Assembly (NCBI GenBank): GCA_028289645.1
Contig: JANQOK010000015.1
Coordinates: 248,001 to 312,000, forward strand
Direction: 5' to 3'
DNA length: 64,000 nt
Source: Anderseniella sp.
Lineage (GTDB): Bacteria > Pseudomonadota > Alphaproteobacteria > Rhizobiales > Aestuariivirgaceae
A program made the position numbers and the translations under genes. The notes beneath the pieces are model-generated. The model did no database searches. It was given only the letters and a program-made list of their open reading frames with translations, and was not told the origin of the DNA. Shown here in pieces: positions 28,925 through 39,596 of this stretch (the stretch's first letter is position 1; each line of letters begins with the position of its first letter).

Positions 28925-29077
28925 TCCCGGGATAAGGTTTTCAACCATGCAGACCAGGCGGAAGATGGCCCGGCTTGTGCCGTAGCCGAATCTGCTGCCG
29001 GTGGGATTGGCCTGCGCCACGCGATAATCAACCGGAACCGTGGGCTGCAGGAGGTTGGGGAATGCGTACGGGTTCAT
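28913..29077 (-). CDS. Small ORF of unknown function (54 residues) divergent from LysR gene
   Basis: I do not recognise this protein. It begins MNPYAFPNLLQPTVPVDYRV and continues with an Arg/Gly-rich middle (TGSRFGYGTSRAIFRL) and a basic end, with no clear signal peptide or membrane helix. Support for its being real comes from its surroundings: AAGGA eight bases before the ATG, and a promoter with TTGTCA and GATAAT 17 bases apart about 50-78 bases upstream. It also diverges from a LysR regulator, the usual place for a LysR target. The last 12 bases overlap the comM 3' end. A non-coding transcript is the alternative. Confidence 0.5.
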   Translation of the reverse strand: MNPYAFPNLLQPTVPVDYRVAQANPTGSRFGYGTSRAIFRLVCMVENLIPGSRR

Positions 29078-29101
29078 AATGTAGGTCCTTTTAGAAATTC
29101 T

Positions 29102-29115
29102 GTTGCATTGGCAAC
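29102..29115. promoter_or_regulatory. Inverted repeat GTTGC-n4-GCAAC in the LysR/small-ORF control region
   Basis: Five-base arms GTTGC (29102-29106) and GCAAC (29111-29115) lie between the small-ORF promoter and its ribosome-binding site. This may be a regulator site. The AT-rich stretch 29171-29198 near the lysR start includes TATAAT (29187-29192) but no matching -35. Confidence 0.3.
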
Positions 29116-29126
29116 CTATGTTCCGC

Positions 29127-29155
29127 ATTATCCGCCTGATTTTTAGAGCTGACAA
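29127..29155 (-). promoter_or_regulatory. Promoter of the 54-residue ORF
   Basis: On the minus strand TTGTCA (29150-29155), 17 bases, GATAAT (29127-29132). Spacing is ideal and each hexamer differs from the sigma-70 consensus by one base. Predicted transcription start is near 29120, about 43 bases before the ATG. Confidence 0.55.
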
Positions 29156-29206
29156 ACGAAATGCTCTCAAGCGATAAATTAGAAAATATAATCTATAGCC
29201 AATGCC

Positions 29207-30127
29207 ATGCCATCCCGCTTGCCACCTCTGAATGCCTTGCGTGCCTTTGAGGCAGCCGGTCGCCTTGCCAGCATGAGCGCCGCGGCTGAGGAGCTGGCGG
29301 TGACGCCGGCGGCCGTAAGCCACCAGATCAAGACCCTGGAAGAGCATTTCCGGTTTCCATTGTTTCACCGCCAGGTACGTTCGATCCAACTCACCGACCG
29401 CGGCGCGGCCCTGCTGCCTTATCTGACCGAGGGTTTGGAGCTGTGGCGCGAAGGTTGCCGCAGTATGGAAACCCGGGATGAAGATACGCCGCTGGTGATC
29501 TCGTCCGCCCCGGTTTTTGCCGGCAAATGGCTGGTCAGGCGGCTGTCCGAGTTCAATTCCCTTCACCCGGAGATCACCGTGCGGTTGGACGGATCCCTGT
29601 CCATCGTGACCTTTTCCGGTGACGGCGTGGATGCGGCCATTCGCTTCGGGACCGGTCCCTATCCCGGCCTGCATGCCGACCAACTGGTCAGCGAGGATGT
29701 GATCCCGGTGTGCTCGCCGGCGTTGCTGGCAGGAGATCACCCGCTGCTGGCGCCTGCAGACCTGGCCCATCACACCCTGATCCATGTCGACTGGTTTGCC
29801 GATGCAGGCACTCAGCCCGATTGGGCCATGTGGCTGAAAACCGCCGGCGTCAGTGTGCCGAATGCCCACAAGGGACCGGTAATGACCAGTGATTCACTTG
29901 CCGTCGAAGCGGCCATCAATGCCGGCGGGGTGGCGCTGGTCAGCGAATTCCTAGTGCGTCAGGATCTCGACAGCGGCAGGCTGGTCAAGCCGTTTGACCT
30001 GGTTCTGCCGTCCGACCACTGGTACTGGTTCGTGTGTCCGCCGGACCACCTCAAACGCCCCGGTGTGAGGGCGTTTCGCGACTGGCTGGTGGCAGCTCTG
30101 CACGATGATCCGCGGCAAGAGGATTAA
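29207..30127 (+). CDS. LysR-family transcriptional regulator, GcvA type
   Basis: A 306-residue LysR regulator. The N-terminal winged HTH (about 5-65) has LNALRAFEAAGRLASMSAAA and VTPAAVSHQIKTLEEH, both typical of the GcvA subgroup, followed by a linker helix. The C-terminal type 2 periplasmic-binding fold (about 90-295) includes GDGVDAAIRFGTGPYPGL, also GcvA-like. The effector is unknown and no glycine-cleavage genes are nearby. It diverges from the 54-residue ORF, which is its most likely local target. A second ATG five bases upstream is out of frame. Confidence 0.88.
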   Translation: MPSRLPPLNALRAFEAAGRLASMSAAAEELAVTPAAVSHQIKTLEEHFRFPLFHRQVRSIQLTDRGAALLPYLTEGLELWREGCRSMETRDEDTPLVISSAPVFAGKWLVRRLSEFNSLHPEITVRLDGSLSIVTFSGDGVDAAIRFGTGPYPGLHADQLVSEDVIPVCSPALLAGDHPLLAPADLAHHTLIHVDWFADAGTQPDWAMWLKTAGVSVPNAHKGPVMTSDSLAVEAAINAGGVALVSEFLVRQDLDSGRLVKPFDLVLPSDHWYWFVCPPDHLKRPGVRAFRDWLVAALHDDPRQED

Positions 30128-30221
30128 TTCGATTGATAAAATTCTAATGATCCGGCTAGTCCGGCTCTAAGCATTGCGGTGCGATAGTCCCTGATTGAAA
30201 TACTGCAATCGGGGAAAGCGT

Positions 30222-32117
30222 GTGGTGCAGGAATCGCAAGTCAGTCGCAGTGAACGGCGGCGGCGGCCCAGATCAATGGGGTCGGCGGCGCTGAAGCGCC
30301 GTGTCGGCATTCTGGTGCGCATCGGTGCGGCGTTGTCGGTGCTCGCCGTGCTCATTAACATTGTTGCGATCAGTTTCCAGGCAGACCAGGTTGAAATCCT
30401 GTCCCGCATCCTGTTTGCATTTCTGGTGGTGTTCCTGCTGCTGGCGTTTCAATATGTCTGGGCGATAACCAACCGGCAGCTTGTCGAACTGCAGCGGGCG
30501 CTCAAGGAACTGCGCACCGCGCGGCGCCATGCCGATGAGGCCAATAAGGCAAAATCCAGGTTCCTGGCCGCCGTATCACATGAGCTCAGAACGCCGATGA
30601 ACGGCGTTATCGGCATGACCAGCCTGCTGCTCGACACCAGGCTGTCGTCAGAACAGCGCAGCTATGCCGAAGCAGTGGACATGTCGGGACGCTCATTGCT
30701 GTCGATCATCGACGAACTGCTGGATGCGGCAAAGGCCGAGTCGGGCGAGATGACCATCGTTCCGGCACCGTTCAACCTTTGCGAGCTGGTGGAAACGTCT
30801 GTCGAACTTCTGGCTGCCCGCGCCCATGCCAATTCCATAGAGATCAGCTGCTACATTGACCCGGATCTGCCGGAGCGGGTCATTGGTGACGCCCAGCGGC
30901 TGCGCCAGATAATCCTGAACATTGCCGGCAATGCGATCAAGTTCACGCCTGAAGGCAGCGTGCTGGTGCGCGTCAAGCCGGGCCGGTGTGAAAACCAGGT
31001 CGCCTTCAGCGTTGCCGATACCGGTTACGGCATTCCCGAAGCCGAACACGAGGCGGTGTTTGAACGATTTGTGCAGTCGTCGGTGCCGGAAATACAGGCA
31101 TCCGGCGGTTCCGGCCTGGGCCTTGCCATCTCGCGCCATCTGGTCGAACTGATGGACGGTGAAATCACCTTTGAGAGCGAAGTGGGCAAGGGCACCACAT
31201 TCAGCTTTGATGCGCGCCTGCCGTCGGCGGACAAGGATGACGTGCCTGACCACAGCAAGCTCCTTGCAGGGTGCACGATCTTCCTGACCAGTCCGGCGGG
31301 CGCAACCCGCACCGTGCTGCATGAGTACCTGTACCGTTATGGTGCTCAGTGCATCTCCACAAGCTCGCTGAGTGGGCTGGGCGAAACCATTGCCTCCATG
31401 GAGAGCGTAACCGAGGCGGGGCGGATCATGGTCATCCTCGACCCGGCGGCGGCAAAAAACCGGGACCATCTGCTCAAGACCGCCAATGAGCTGTCCGAGA
31501 TCGCCGGTGTTTGGGCCTTGCTGAAGCCGGAGGAACGCCGCTCCTACAGAAAGCTGATTGATGACGTCCGCATCGGCTATCTGCTCAAGCCCACCCGGCG
31601 CGCCACACTGCTGTCCCAGCTATCCGCCAATCCCGACCCGATGCGCAAACCGGTAACATCATTGCGCAGGACCGCCCGCCAGCTGCGCCGGGTCAAGGAC
31701 AATGCCGGACTCAATGTGCTGCTGGTGGAAGACAACAAGATCAACATGCTGCTGGCCACGAAAATGCTCAAGGCAGCGGGCCACACCGTGACCCATCTTG
31801 ACAATGGTGCCGACGCCGTTGCTGAGATCGGACGCCAGCTGCGCTCGGACAAACCCATCGTGAACGATATCATCCTGATGGATATCTTCATGCCGAAAAT
31901 GGACGGTGTGGAGACCACGAGACGGATCCGCAAGCTGGAAAAGCAGCATCGGACCGGAAGCCGCGTGCCGATTCTGGCCCTGACCGCCAATCCGCGCGAG
32001 GACAGCCAGCGCGCCTGTCTGAATGCCGGAATGGACGGCTACCTGACCAAGCCGTTTGATCGCGCCGACCTTGAGGAGGCCGTCGCCGGCCTCATGCGGC
32101 CCGGAGACGTTGCTTAG
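30222..32117 (+). CDS. Membrane hybrid sensor histidine kinase with C-terminal receiver
   Basis: About 631 residues. Two transmembrane helices (about 28-51 and 61-82) with a very short outside loop are followed by a coiled linker, then HisKA with the phosphorylated His near residue 120 in [15 protein letters not shown]. HATPase motifs are [20 protein letters not shown] (N box), [10 protein letters not shown], and [11 protein letters not shown]. Between kinase and receiver lies a segment (about 340-480) shaped like a receiver but without the acidic pocket. The C-terminal receiver has [10 protein letters not shown], phosphoacceptor Asp near 553 ([12 protein letters not shown]) and LTKPF. GTG 30222 or 30225 follows GGGGAAAG; a TTG at 30195 is possible. 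Signal and partner are unknown. Confidence 0.88.
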   Translation: MVQESQVSRSERRRRPRSMGSAALKRRVGILVRIGAALSVLAVLINIVAISFQADQVEILSRILFAFLVVFLLLAFQYVWAITNRQLVELQRALKELRTARRHADEANKAKSRFLAAVSHELRTPMNGVIGMTSLLLDTRLSSEQRSYAEAVDMSGRSLLSIIDELLDAAKAESGEMTIVPAPFNLCELVETSVELLAARAHANSIEISCYIDPDLPERVIGDAQRLRQIILNIAGNAIKFTPEGSVLVRVKPGRCENQVAFSVADTGYGIPEAEHEAVFERFVQSSVPEIQASGGSGLGLAISRHLVELMDGEITFESEVGKGTTFSFDARLPSADKDDVPDHSKLLAGCTIFLTSPAGATRTVLHEYLYRYGAQCISTSSLSGLGETIASMESVTEAGRIMVILDPAAAKNRDHLLKTANELSEIAGVWALLKPEERRSYRKLIDDVRIGYLLKPTRRATLLSQLSANPDPMRKPVTSLRRTARQLRRVKDNAGLNVLLVEDNKINMLLATKMLKAAGHTVTHLDNGADAVAEIGRQLRSDKPIVNDIILMDIFMPKMDGVETTRRIRKLEKQHRTGSRVPILALTANPREDSQRACLNAGMDGYLTKPFDRADLEEAVAGLMRPGDVA

Positions 32118-32206
32118 AGCGGGACAGGGCTCAATCCAAAGCGTTGTGGATGGCGGCAAATGGGCCGGCGACGAAACTGCCCCGCATGGAGTAGTCTGCC
32201 GCCACG

Positions 32207-34957
32207 ATGAACAGACCTCAGCAGCAACCATCGGCCGCCAGCGCAGCCGCACCCGGCCAGACCGGCAAGATGACGCCCATGATGGCGCAGTACTCCGAGA
32301 TCAAGCAGGCTCATCCCGAAAGCCTGTTGTTCTATCGCATGGGCGACTTCTACGAGCTGTTTTTCAAAGACGCCGAGGTGGCATCTGCCGCTCTCGGTAT
32401 CGCCCTGACCAAGCGCGGCAAGCACCTGGGCGAAGACATCCCCATGTGCGGCGTGCCGGTTCATGCCGCCGATGACTATCTGCAAAGGCTTATCCGGCTA
32501 GGCCATAAGGTTGCCGTCTGCGAACAAACCGAAGACCCGGCGGAGGCAAAGAAGCGCGGATCGAAATCGGTCGTGCGCCGCGACGTGGTCCGCCTGGTGA
32601 CGCCCGGCACGATTACCGAAGACAATCTCCTGCAGGCCGGGCGCAGCAACTACCTGGCCTGCCTGGCCCGCATCAGGGCCGACGACAAGATGGCGCTGTC
32701 CTGGCTCGACATGTCGAGCGGCGAGTTCTCGGTAACCTCGGTGACCGGTCCGGCGCTGATGTCGGAACTGGCGCGCATCGACCCGTCCGAAATGCTGGTG
32801 TCCGATGTGCTTCTGGACGATGGTGAATTGTCCCTGCTGCTGGATGAAGTCGAGACAACTATCACACCGCTGCCGGCTTCAAGGTTCGATTCCACCTCGG
32901 CCCGCAATCGTCTGCAGGACTACTACCAGGTGGCGTCACTGGATGCGTTCGGCAGTTTTGACCGTGCCGCCACGGCCGCTGCCGGGGTGCTGCTCGACTA
33001 TGTGATGTTGACCCAGGTCGGCAAGCTGCCAAGCCTGCGGGCGCCGAGCGTGGTGGAGCCCGGCCATGTGGTGCTGATCGACGCTGCAACGCGCGCCAAC
33101 CTTGAACTGGTCAGGACGCTTTCAGGCGACCGAAGTGGCAGCCTATTGCATACCATCGACCTTACCGTCACCGGACCCGGCGGCAGATTGCTGGCCGACC
33201 GGCTGGCCGCACCGGTGACCGGCGTCGACGAGATTGTGGCCCGCCACGACGCGGTGGAGGCATTGACATCAGATGCTGCGCCGTGTGCCGGCATCAGGGA
33301 TGCGTTGCGGCATGCGCCTGACATGAACCGGGCGCTGGCGAGGCTGAGCCTGAAGCGCGGTTCGCCGCGCGATCTCGCTGCGGTAAAGGACGGCGTCATG
33401 CTGTGCGCCGGACTAGCCGGGGAGCACAGCGGTCGAACCGGCATCGAGACGTGGCCGGACAAGCTGGCCGGCATCTGGCAGGCGCTGGCGCAGGCCGATA
33501 CGGAGTTTGCTGCGCGCCTCGACACCTTGCTGGCCGAGGAACTGCCGGCCACAACCCGTGACGGAGGCTTCATTCGCGCCGGCGCCAGTGACGAGCTTGA
33601 CGAAAACCGCTCGCTTCGCGACGAAAGCCGCAAGGTGATCGCCGGCTTGCAGACCAGGTACGCAGAAGAAACCGGCCTGAAATCGCTCAAGATAAAGCAC
33701 AACAACATGCTGGGGTATTTCATCGAACTGAACCAGCAGGGTGGTGAGAAACTGCTCGGCGCAGACCATGCCGGCCAGTTCATTCATCGCCAGACCATGG
33801 CCAATGCCATGCGCTTCACCACCACAGAGCTGACCGGGCTGGAGCAGAAAATATCACTTGCAGGCGACCGGGCGCGGGCCATCGAAATCGAGATGTTTGA
33901 ACAGCTTGCCGAGGAGGCCTGTGACCGCGCCGCCATGCTGCACGCCATTTCCGATGCGCTGGCGGAACTGGATGTGTATTGCGCGCTGGCCGAACTGGCG
34001 CTGCGGCACGACTACTCCAGGCCGCACATGGATGCATCGCGCAGCTTCGTTATTGAGGCCGGGCGTCACCCGGTGGTTGAGGCTTCGCAGCGCCGCCAGG
34101 CCGGACCTGCGTTTGTCCCGAACGATTGTGCGCTGTCGGCCGGCGAACTGGACGATGACGGCGCGCCAACACGCCATGTCACCTTGCTGACCGGTCCCAA
34201 CATGGCCGGCAAGTCGACCTATCTCCGGCAGAACGCCATCATCGCGCTGTTGGCGCAGATGGGCAGTTTCGTGCCGGCCAGGTCGGCGCACATTGGTATC
34301 GTCGACCGGATTTTCAGCCGGGTGGGCGCGGCAGACGATCTGGCGCGCGGACGCTCGACCTTCATGGTCGAGATGGTTGAGACGGCGACCATCCTCAATC
34401 TGGCGACCGAACGGTCACTGGTCATCCTGGACGAGATCGGCCGCGGCACCGCGACCTACGACGGGCTGTCAATTGCCTGGGCCTGCGTCGAACACCTGCA
34501 CGAAGTGAACCGGTGCCGGTCGCTGTTTGCCACCCATTTCCATGAATTGACCGCCCTTTCCGGCAAGCTCGACCGGGTCAAGAACGCCACCGTGAAGGTG
34601 CGCGAATGGCAGGGCGAGGTGATTTTCCTGCATGAAGTGGCGCCCGGAGCGGCAGACCGGTCTTACGGTATCCAGGTGGCCCGGCTGGCGGGACTGCCCC
34701 CCGGTGTCATCGAGCGGGCGTCCGAAGTGCTGCATCTGCTGGAAGAAAGCGAGCGGGCCCAGTCGCGCAGCCATATCATCGATGACCTGCCACTGTTTTC
34801 AGTTCCAGTAGTCAGACAGCCGGCTGCCTCGTCTGACGGTCCATCGATATTGCAGGAAAAACTGCAAGACGTTCTGCCTGACGACCTGACCCCGCGTGAA
34901 GCGCTGGATCTGATCTATCAGTTGAAAAAACTGGCTGTATCCGGCGACAACGGTTAG
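32207..34957 (+). CDS. mutS: DNA mismatch repair protein MutS
   Basis: A 916-residue MutS. The mismatch-reading F-x-E is Phe48 and Glu50 in MGDFYELFF. Connector, core and clamp domains follow. The ATPase has Walker [15 protein letters not shown] near 662, Walker [17 protein letters not shown] and the signature [13 protein letters not shown]. The C-terminal end is the short dimerisation helix-turn-helix ([19 protein letters not shown]), as in MutS1. The region before it (about 90 bases) shows no clear promoter. glnD follows after 48 bases. Confidence 0.98.
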   Translation: MNRPQQQPSAASAAAPGQTGKMTPMMAQYSEIKQAHPESLLFYRMGDFYELFFKDAEVASAALGIALTKRGKHLGEDIPMCGVPVHAADDYLQRLIRLGHKVAVCEQTEDPAEAKKRGSKSVVRRDVVRLVTPGTITEDNLLQAGRSNYLACLARIRADDKMALSWLDMSSGEFSVTSVTGPALMSELARIDPSEMLVSDVLLDDGELSLLLDEVETTITPLPASRFDSTSARNRLQDYYQVASLDAFGSFDRAATAAAGVLLDYVMLTQVGKLPSLRAPSVVEPGHVVLIDAATRANLELVRTLSGDRSGSLLHTIDLTVTGPGGRLLADRLAAPVTGVDEIVARHDAVEALTSDAAPCAGIRDALRHAPDMNRALARLSLKRGSPRDLAAVKDGVMLCAGLAGEHSGRTGIETWPDKLAGIWQALAQADTEFAARLDTLLAEELPATTRDGGFIRAGASDELDENRSLRDESRKVIAGLQTRYAEETGLKSLKIKHNNMLGYFIELNQQGGEKLLGADHAGQFIHRQTMANAMRFTTTELTGLEQKISLAGDRARAIEIEMFEQLAEEACDRAAMLHAISDALAELDVYCALAELALRHDYSRPHMDASRSFVIEAGRHPVVEASQRRQAGPAFVPNDCALSAGELDDDGAPTRHVTLLTGPNMAGKSTYLRQNAIIALLAQMGSFVPARSAHIGIVDRIFSRVGAADDLARGRSTFMVEMVETATILNLATERSLVILDEIGRGTATYDGLSIAWACVEHLHEVNRCRSLFATHFHELTALSGKLDRVKNATVKVREWQGEVIFLHEVAPGAADRSYGIQVARLAGLPPGVIERASEVLHLLEESERAQSRSHIIDDLPLFSVPVVRQPAASSDGPSILQEKLQDVLPDDLTPREALDLIYQLKKLAVSGDNG

Positions 34958-35005
34958 ATATTGCCGACATGAGGCGCGCTTTGTGCGTCTGTCAACGGAT
35001 CCGGG

Positions 35006-37804
35006 ATGATGTCAGTCGTACCATTGCCAGCCAGAAATGACGCGTGTGCGCCGGAATACTGTTCCGATCAGATTCTGCGCGAACTGACGGCGCTGGCCGA
35101 CAAGCACGGGGTGGACGGGCTTGAGTTCCGGCCCCGGGTCCTGACGTATCTGAAAGACCTCATCAGGACATCGCGTGCCGAAGAAGAAGTCCGGCTCACC
35201 GAGACCGGCAAGGGCCGCGACTGTGCTCATCGCCTGTCGGCCCTGCAGGACCACCTCATCACCGCAATCTATGAGTTTGCATCATCGATAGTATATGCCG
35301 CCAGCAATCCGTCGACATCCGAACGCATATCGCTGGTTGCAGTGGGCGGCTACGGCCGCGGCGCGCTGGCACCGGGCTCAGATATCGACCTGTTGCTGCT
35401 GCTGCCCTACAAGCAGACCGCGTGGGGCGAAAGTGTCGTCGAATATGTCCTGTACCTGTTGTGGGACCTTGGTTTCAAGGTCGGCCATGCCACCCGGTCA
35501 GTGGATGACTGTATCAGGCTGGTGCGCACCGACACCACGATCATGACGTCGGTTCTGGAGGCCCGGTTCATCTGCGGCCATCGGCCGTTGTTCGACGATT
35601 TGCAGGGCCGCTATGGCAAGGACATCCTGGCCCGCGACCAGCGCCAGTTCATTGCCGACAAGCTCGAAGAGCGCGATGAACGCCACCGCCGTGCCGGCGA
35701 GTCGCGCTATCTGGTTGAACCGGACGTCAAGGACGGCAAGGGCGGCATGCGTGACCTGCACACGATGTTCTGGATCGCCAAGTTTGTCTACGGCACCCGG
35801 TCAGTGCGCGAGCTGGCCAAATCCGGCCTGTTTACCCGCAAGGAGCAGAACCGCTTCATCGCCTGCGAGGACTTTCTCTGGGCGGTGCGCTGCCATCTGC
35901 ACTTCATGACCGGCCGCGGCGATGACCGCCTGAGCTTCGACAAGCAGTCGGAGATGGCCGCCAGGCTCGGTTATGAAGCCCTTGGCGGACTGAAGTCCGT
36001 GGAACGCTTCATGAAGCATTACTTCCTGGTGGCCAAGGATGTCGGTGACCTGACGCGCATCATGTCGGCGGTTCTGGAGGCACAGCAGATCAAGCAGGCC
36101 CCCAGCATGAGCGACCTGTTTGAGCGGTTTCGCTGGCGCACCATCAAACTTGACGATGAAGGTGTCTTCAAGATCGAGGCCGGCCGCATCAAGGCGGCCG
36201 ATGACGATCTGTTCGTGCGCGATCCGGTTTCGATCATCCGCCTGTTCCGGGTGGCCGAGCACAACAATCTGTCGATACACCCGGCAACCCTGCGGCTCGT
36301 CCGCCGCAGTCGCCGTGCTATCGACAAGAACATGCGGTCAGACTCCGAAGCCAACAAGCTGTTTCTCGATATCCTGACCGACTCCCGTGACCCCGAGGCG
36401 GTGCTGCGCAAGATGAGTGAAGCTGGTGTGCTGGGCCGCTTCATACGCGAGTTCGGCCGCATCACCGCGCTGATGCAGTTCAACATGTATCATCACTACA
36501 CAGTCGACGAACACCTGATCCGAGCGGTCGGCATCCTGTCCAAGATTGAACAGGGCCTGTTGCAGCAGGATCATCCGCTGGCTTCCGGCATCATCAAGGG
36601 CGTGGTGTCACGGCGGGTGTTGTATGTGGCTGTGCTGCTGCATGACATAGCCAAGGGACGCAAGGAGGACCATTCCATTGCCGGTGCCAGGGTCGCCAAG
36701 ACCCTGTGCCCCCGCCTCGGCCTGAGCAAGTCCGAAACTGAAACCGTGGAATGGCTGGTGCGGCACCATCTGCTGATGAGTGAGACAGCGCAGATGCGCG
36801 ACCTGTCCGACTACAAGACCATCACCGACTTTGCCGAGATCGTGCAAAGCCCGGAGCGGCTGCGCCTGCTGCTTGTGTTGACGGTGGTCGACATTCGTGC
36901 CGTGGGTCCGGGCGTGTGGAACGGGTGGAAGGGCCAGTTGCTGCGCACCCTGTACGCGGAAACCGAGCCGCACCTGTCCGGCGGGCATACGTCGATCTCG
37001 CGCATGGACCGGATCGAGGCGGCCAAGATGGCGCTTGCCGGTGCCTTGTCCGACTGGGACGAAGCCAAGCTGTCGGCCTACCTGGAGCGCCACTATGACG
37101 CTTACTGGTACACGGTTGATCTTGACCACCAGATCATGGACGCGAAACTGCTGGACCGGGCCGGACAGGACAACAACGCTGTTGCCTTTGACGTGCGCAC
37201 CGACAATTTCAAGTCGATCACCGAGATCACGGTCTATGTACCGGATCATCCGCGCCTGCTTGCCCTGCTGACAGGCGCCTGCGCGGCCGGCGGAGCCAAC
37301 ATTGTCGGCGCCAAGATTTTCACCACCACCGACGGCATGGCGCTGGACACCTTGCTGATCCAGCGCGAGTTCGCTGACGCCGGCGACGAACAGCGCCGGA
37401 TTGACCGCATACTCAATCTGATGCGCCAGGCGTTTGCCGGCAAGATACAGCTGCGCAAGGCGGTTGCCGAAGCATCGCGTCCGAAAGGCCGCATCAAGGC
37501 GTTCACCGTGGAACCGCAGGTCATCGTGTCCAATGACACCTCGAACAGGTTCACCGTGGTCGAGGTCGCCGGGCTCGATCGCCTCGGCCTGCTGTTCAAA
37601 CTGACCGACAGCCTGTTCCGGCTCAATCTCAATATCGCCTCGGCCCAGATCACCACCTTCGGCGAGCGTGCGGTCGATGTGTTCTACGTCACCGACCTGA
37701 TAGGCCAGAAGATCACCAGCAGGACCAGGCTGCAATCCATACAGGACAGCCTCACAGACGTGCTGGAAACCGGCCGCAGGAAGGAAATCGCCAAAGCCGA
37801 ATAG
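35006..37804 (+). CDS. glnD: Bifunctional [protein-PII] uridylyltransferase / uridylyl-removing enzyme
   Basis: A 932-residue GlnD, the glutamine sensor that uridylylates PII proteins. The nucleotidyltransferase domain has GGYGRGALAPGSDIDLLLLL near 112-131, the typical G(G/S)xxRxxxxxxSDID-type motif. The HD domain, which removes UMP, is seen as LLHDIAKGRKEDHS with HHYTVDEHLIRA before it. Two C-terminal ACT domains (ITVYVPDHPRLLALLTGACA and VVEVAGLDRLGLLFKLTDSL) bind glutamine. Two ATGs in a row (35006, 35009) make the exact start uncertain by one codon. A position next to mutS and murJ is usual in Hyphomicrobiales. Confidence 0.97.
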   Translation: MMSVVPLPARNDACAPEYCSDQILRELTALADKHGVDGLEFRPRVLTYLKDLIRTSRAEEEVRLTETGKGRDCAHRLSALQDHLITAIYEFASSIVYAASNPSTSERISLVAVGGYGRGALAPGSDIDLLLLLPYKQTAWGESVVEYVLYLLWDLGFKVGHATRSVDDCIRLVRTDTTIMTSVLEARFICGHRPLFDDLQGRYGKDILARDQRQFIADKLEERDERHRRAGESRYLVEPDVKDGKGGMRDLHTMFWIAKFVYGTRSVRELAKSGLFTRKEQNRFIACEDFLWAVRCHLHFMTGRGDDRLSFDKQSEMAARLGYEALGGLKSVERFMKHYFLVAKDVGDLTRIMSAVLEAQQIKQAPSMSDLFERFRWRTIKLDDEGVFKIEAGRIKAADDDLFVRDPVSIIRLFRVAEHNNLSIHPATLRLVRRSRRAIDKNMRSDSEANKLFLDILTDSRDPEAVLRKMSEAGVLGRFIREFGRITALMQFNMYHHYTVDEHLIRAVGILSKIEQGLLQQDHPLASGIIKGVVSRRVLYVAVLLHDIAKGRKEDHSIAGARVAKTLCPRLGLSKSETETVEWLVRHHLLMSETAQMRDLSDYKTITDFAEIVQSPERLRLLLVLTVVDIRAVGPGVWNGWKGQLLRTLYAETEPHLSGGHTSISRMDRIEAAKMALAGALSDWDEAKLSAYLERHYDAYWYTVDLDHQIMDAKLLDRAGQDNNAVAFDVRTDNFKSITEITVYVPDHPRLLALLTGACAAGGANIVGAKIFTTTDGMALDTLLIQREFADAGDEQRRIDRILNLMRQAFAGKIQLRKAVAEASRPKGRIKAFTVEPQVIVSNDTSNRFTVVEVAGLDRLGLLFKLTDSLFRLNLNIASAQITTFGERAVDVFYVTDLIGQKITSRTRLQSIQDSLTDVLETGRRKEIAKAE

Positions 37805-37951
37805 TTGCCGTAGCAGCAAGGCTGTCTGTCTTGCTGAACCACAGCCGCTTGTCTACAAGTTCACTGTGCGGCTGATTCCTGTGTTGCGGCGACGACCGAG
37901 CAGGCCATGCCGCGAACCTGACACTGCGCACGCAAGGCACATCGCACGACA

Positions 37952-39517
37952 ATGGCTCTTCTACGATCCGCTTCGACAGTTGCCGGCATGACCATGATCT
38001 CCAGGGTGCTGGGTTTTGTCCGTGATGTGCTGATGGCCAGCGTCATCGGGACCGGCCTGATTGCGGACGCTTTTGTGGTGGCGTTCAGGTTTCCCAATCT
38101 GTTTCGCCGCCTGTTTGCCGAAGGGGCGTTCAATGCGGCCTTCATTCCCCTGTTCGCCCGCCGCCTGGAAGGCGAGGGCCAACCGGCTGCCACCCGCTTT
38201 GCCGAGGAGGTGCTGGCTTGCCTGCTGGTTTTCCTGATCTCGCTGTCGGCACTGGCCATGCTGGCCATGCCGCTGATCATCTATGGCCTGGCCCCGGGTT
38301 TCATTGACAATCCGGAAAAGTTCGACCTCACGGTTCAGTTGACCCGCATCGCCTTTCCGTACCTGACATTCATGTCTCTGGTCGCCCTGGTGGGCGGCAT
38401 CCTCAACTCCCTGCACCGGTTCACCGCCGCTGCCGCCGCGCCGATCATCCTGAATATCGTTCTGATAACCGTGCTTTCGGCGGCATTGCTGTCGGGATGG
38501 GATGCCGAGCCGCGCACCGGGTTTGCGCTGGTATGGGGGGTGAGTGCCGCCGGCCTGCTGCAGTTCATCATGCTGTGGATCGCCATGACGCGGGCCGGGG
38601 TTTCCCTGAAACTCAAGCTACCCTCCATCACCCCGGGGGTCAGGCGTCTTGTCGCCTTGGGCATTCCGGGTCTGATTGCAGGCGGCATTACCCAGATCAA
38701 CCTGCTGGTATCCACCATGATCGCGTCGCTGCAGGACTCCGCGCCGTCATGGCTGTACTACGCCGACCGCATCTACCAGTTGCCGCTGGGTGTCATTGGC
38801 ATCGCCATCGGCGTCGTGCTGCTGCCGGAACTGTCGCGACGATTGCGCGCCGACGACAGCGAAGGTGTTCATTCCAGCCAGAACCGGGCGCTTGAGATAT
38901 CGCTGCTGCTCACCATACCGTCGGCCGTCGCTTTGATGGCAATGCCGCATCCGATCATCCACGTGCTGTTTGAGCGCGGCGCATTCGATGCCGAAGATGC
39001 CCGTGCAACCTCCATTGCGCTCGCGGCTTTTGCCGCCGGGTTGCCGGCATTTGTCATGATCAAGGTGTTTTCACCGGCCTACTTTGCCCGCGAAGACACC
39101 CGCACACCCATGTGGTTTGCCCTGATCTCGGTGGTCATTAACATAGTCGGCGCACTGGCGCTGTTTCCGTTCATCGCCTATGTCGGCGTTGCGCTGGCAA
39201 CAACCGCTGCCGGCTGGGTCAACGCCATGATGTTGGGCTATACCCTGTCCCGGCGCGGCGACTTTGCCCTCGACGCCCGGATGCGCAAGGCACTGCCGAG
39301 GATCATTGCTGCCAGTCTTGCCATGGGTTTTGCCCTGCTTGCGATCATGCAGATTGTCAGCCCGCTGTTCAGCGCAGACACCTTGTTCGTGGTGCGCCTG
39401 GCGCTGTTGGCTGCCATGGTCGGGTTCGGGGCAGCTGTGTATTTTGCCATCGCGTGGTGGACCGGTGCGCTCGATGTCGCGGCGCTGAAGCAATCGTTTT
39501 CACGCAAAGGCGGATGA
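37952..39517 (+). CDS. murJ: Lipid II flippase MurJ
   Basis: A 521-residue polytopic MATE-like/MVF-family protein with about 14 transmembrane helices that flips lipid II across the inner membrane. The N-terminus [27 protein letters not shown] carries the conserved Ser-Arg-x-x-Gly-x-x-R-D segment. [30 protein letters not shown] is the family hallmark after the first helix, and [19 protein letters not shown] recurs mid-protein. It follows glnD by 147 bases with no clear hairpin and is followed by trpS after 79 bases. Confidence 0.97.
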   Translation: MALLRSASTVAGMTMISRVLGFVRDVLMASVIGTGLIADAFVVAFRFPNLFRRLFAEGAFNAAFIPLFARRLEGEGQPAATRFAEEVLACLLVFLISLSALAMLAMPLIIYGLAPGFIDNPEKFDLTVQLTRIAFPYLTFMSLVALVGGILNSLHRFTAAAAAPIILNIVLITVLSAALLSGWDAEPRTGFALVWGVSAAGLLQFIMLWIAMTRAGVSLKLKLPSITPGVRRLVALGIPGLIAGGITQINLLVSTMIASLQDSAPSWLYYADRIYQLPLGVIGIAIGVVLLPELSRRLRADDSEGVHSSQNRALEISLLLTIPSAVALMAMPHPIIHVLFERGAFDAEDARATSIALAAFAAGLPAFVMIKVFSPAYFAREDTRTPMWFALISVVINIVGALALFPFIAYVGVALATTAAGWVNAMMLGYTLSRRGDFALDARMRKALPRIIAASLAMGFALLAIMQIVSPLFSADTLFVVRLALLAAMVGFGAAVYFAIAWWTGALDVAALKQSFSRKGG

Positions 39518-39596
39518 CGCTTGGCAGCGCGAGCCCATCGCTCTATACCCAGCCGCCAGACCGGACACAATTTTCATCCAGCGGAGCGTCTACAAC

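Noticed and set aside
29207-29869. Extension of the minus-strand small ORF to about 318 codons through lysR
   Set aside because: The extra part is antisense to lysR and lacks family features; the ribosome-binding site and promoter lie at the short form.
30128-30221. Promoter and terminator between lysR and the histidine kinase gene
   Set aside because: CCGG repeats and AT-rich bits are visible, but no paired -35/-10 with proper spacing and no stem with a T run.
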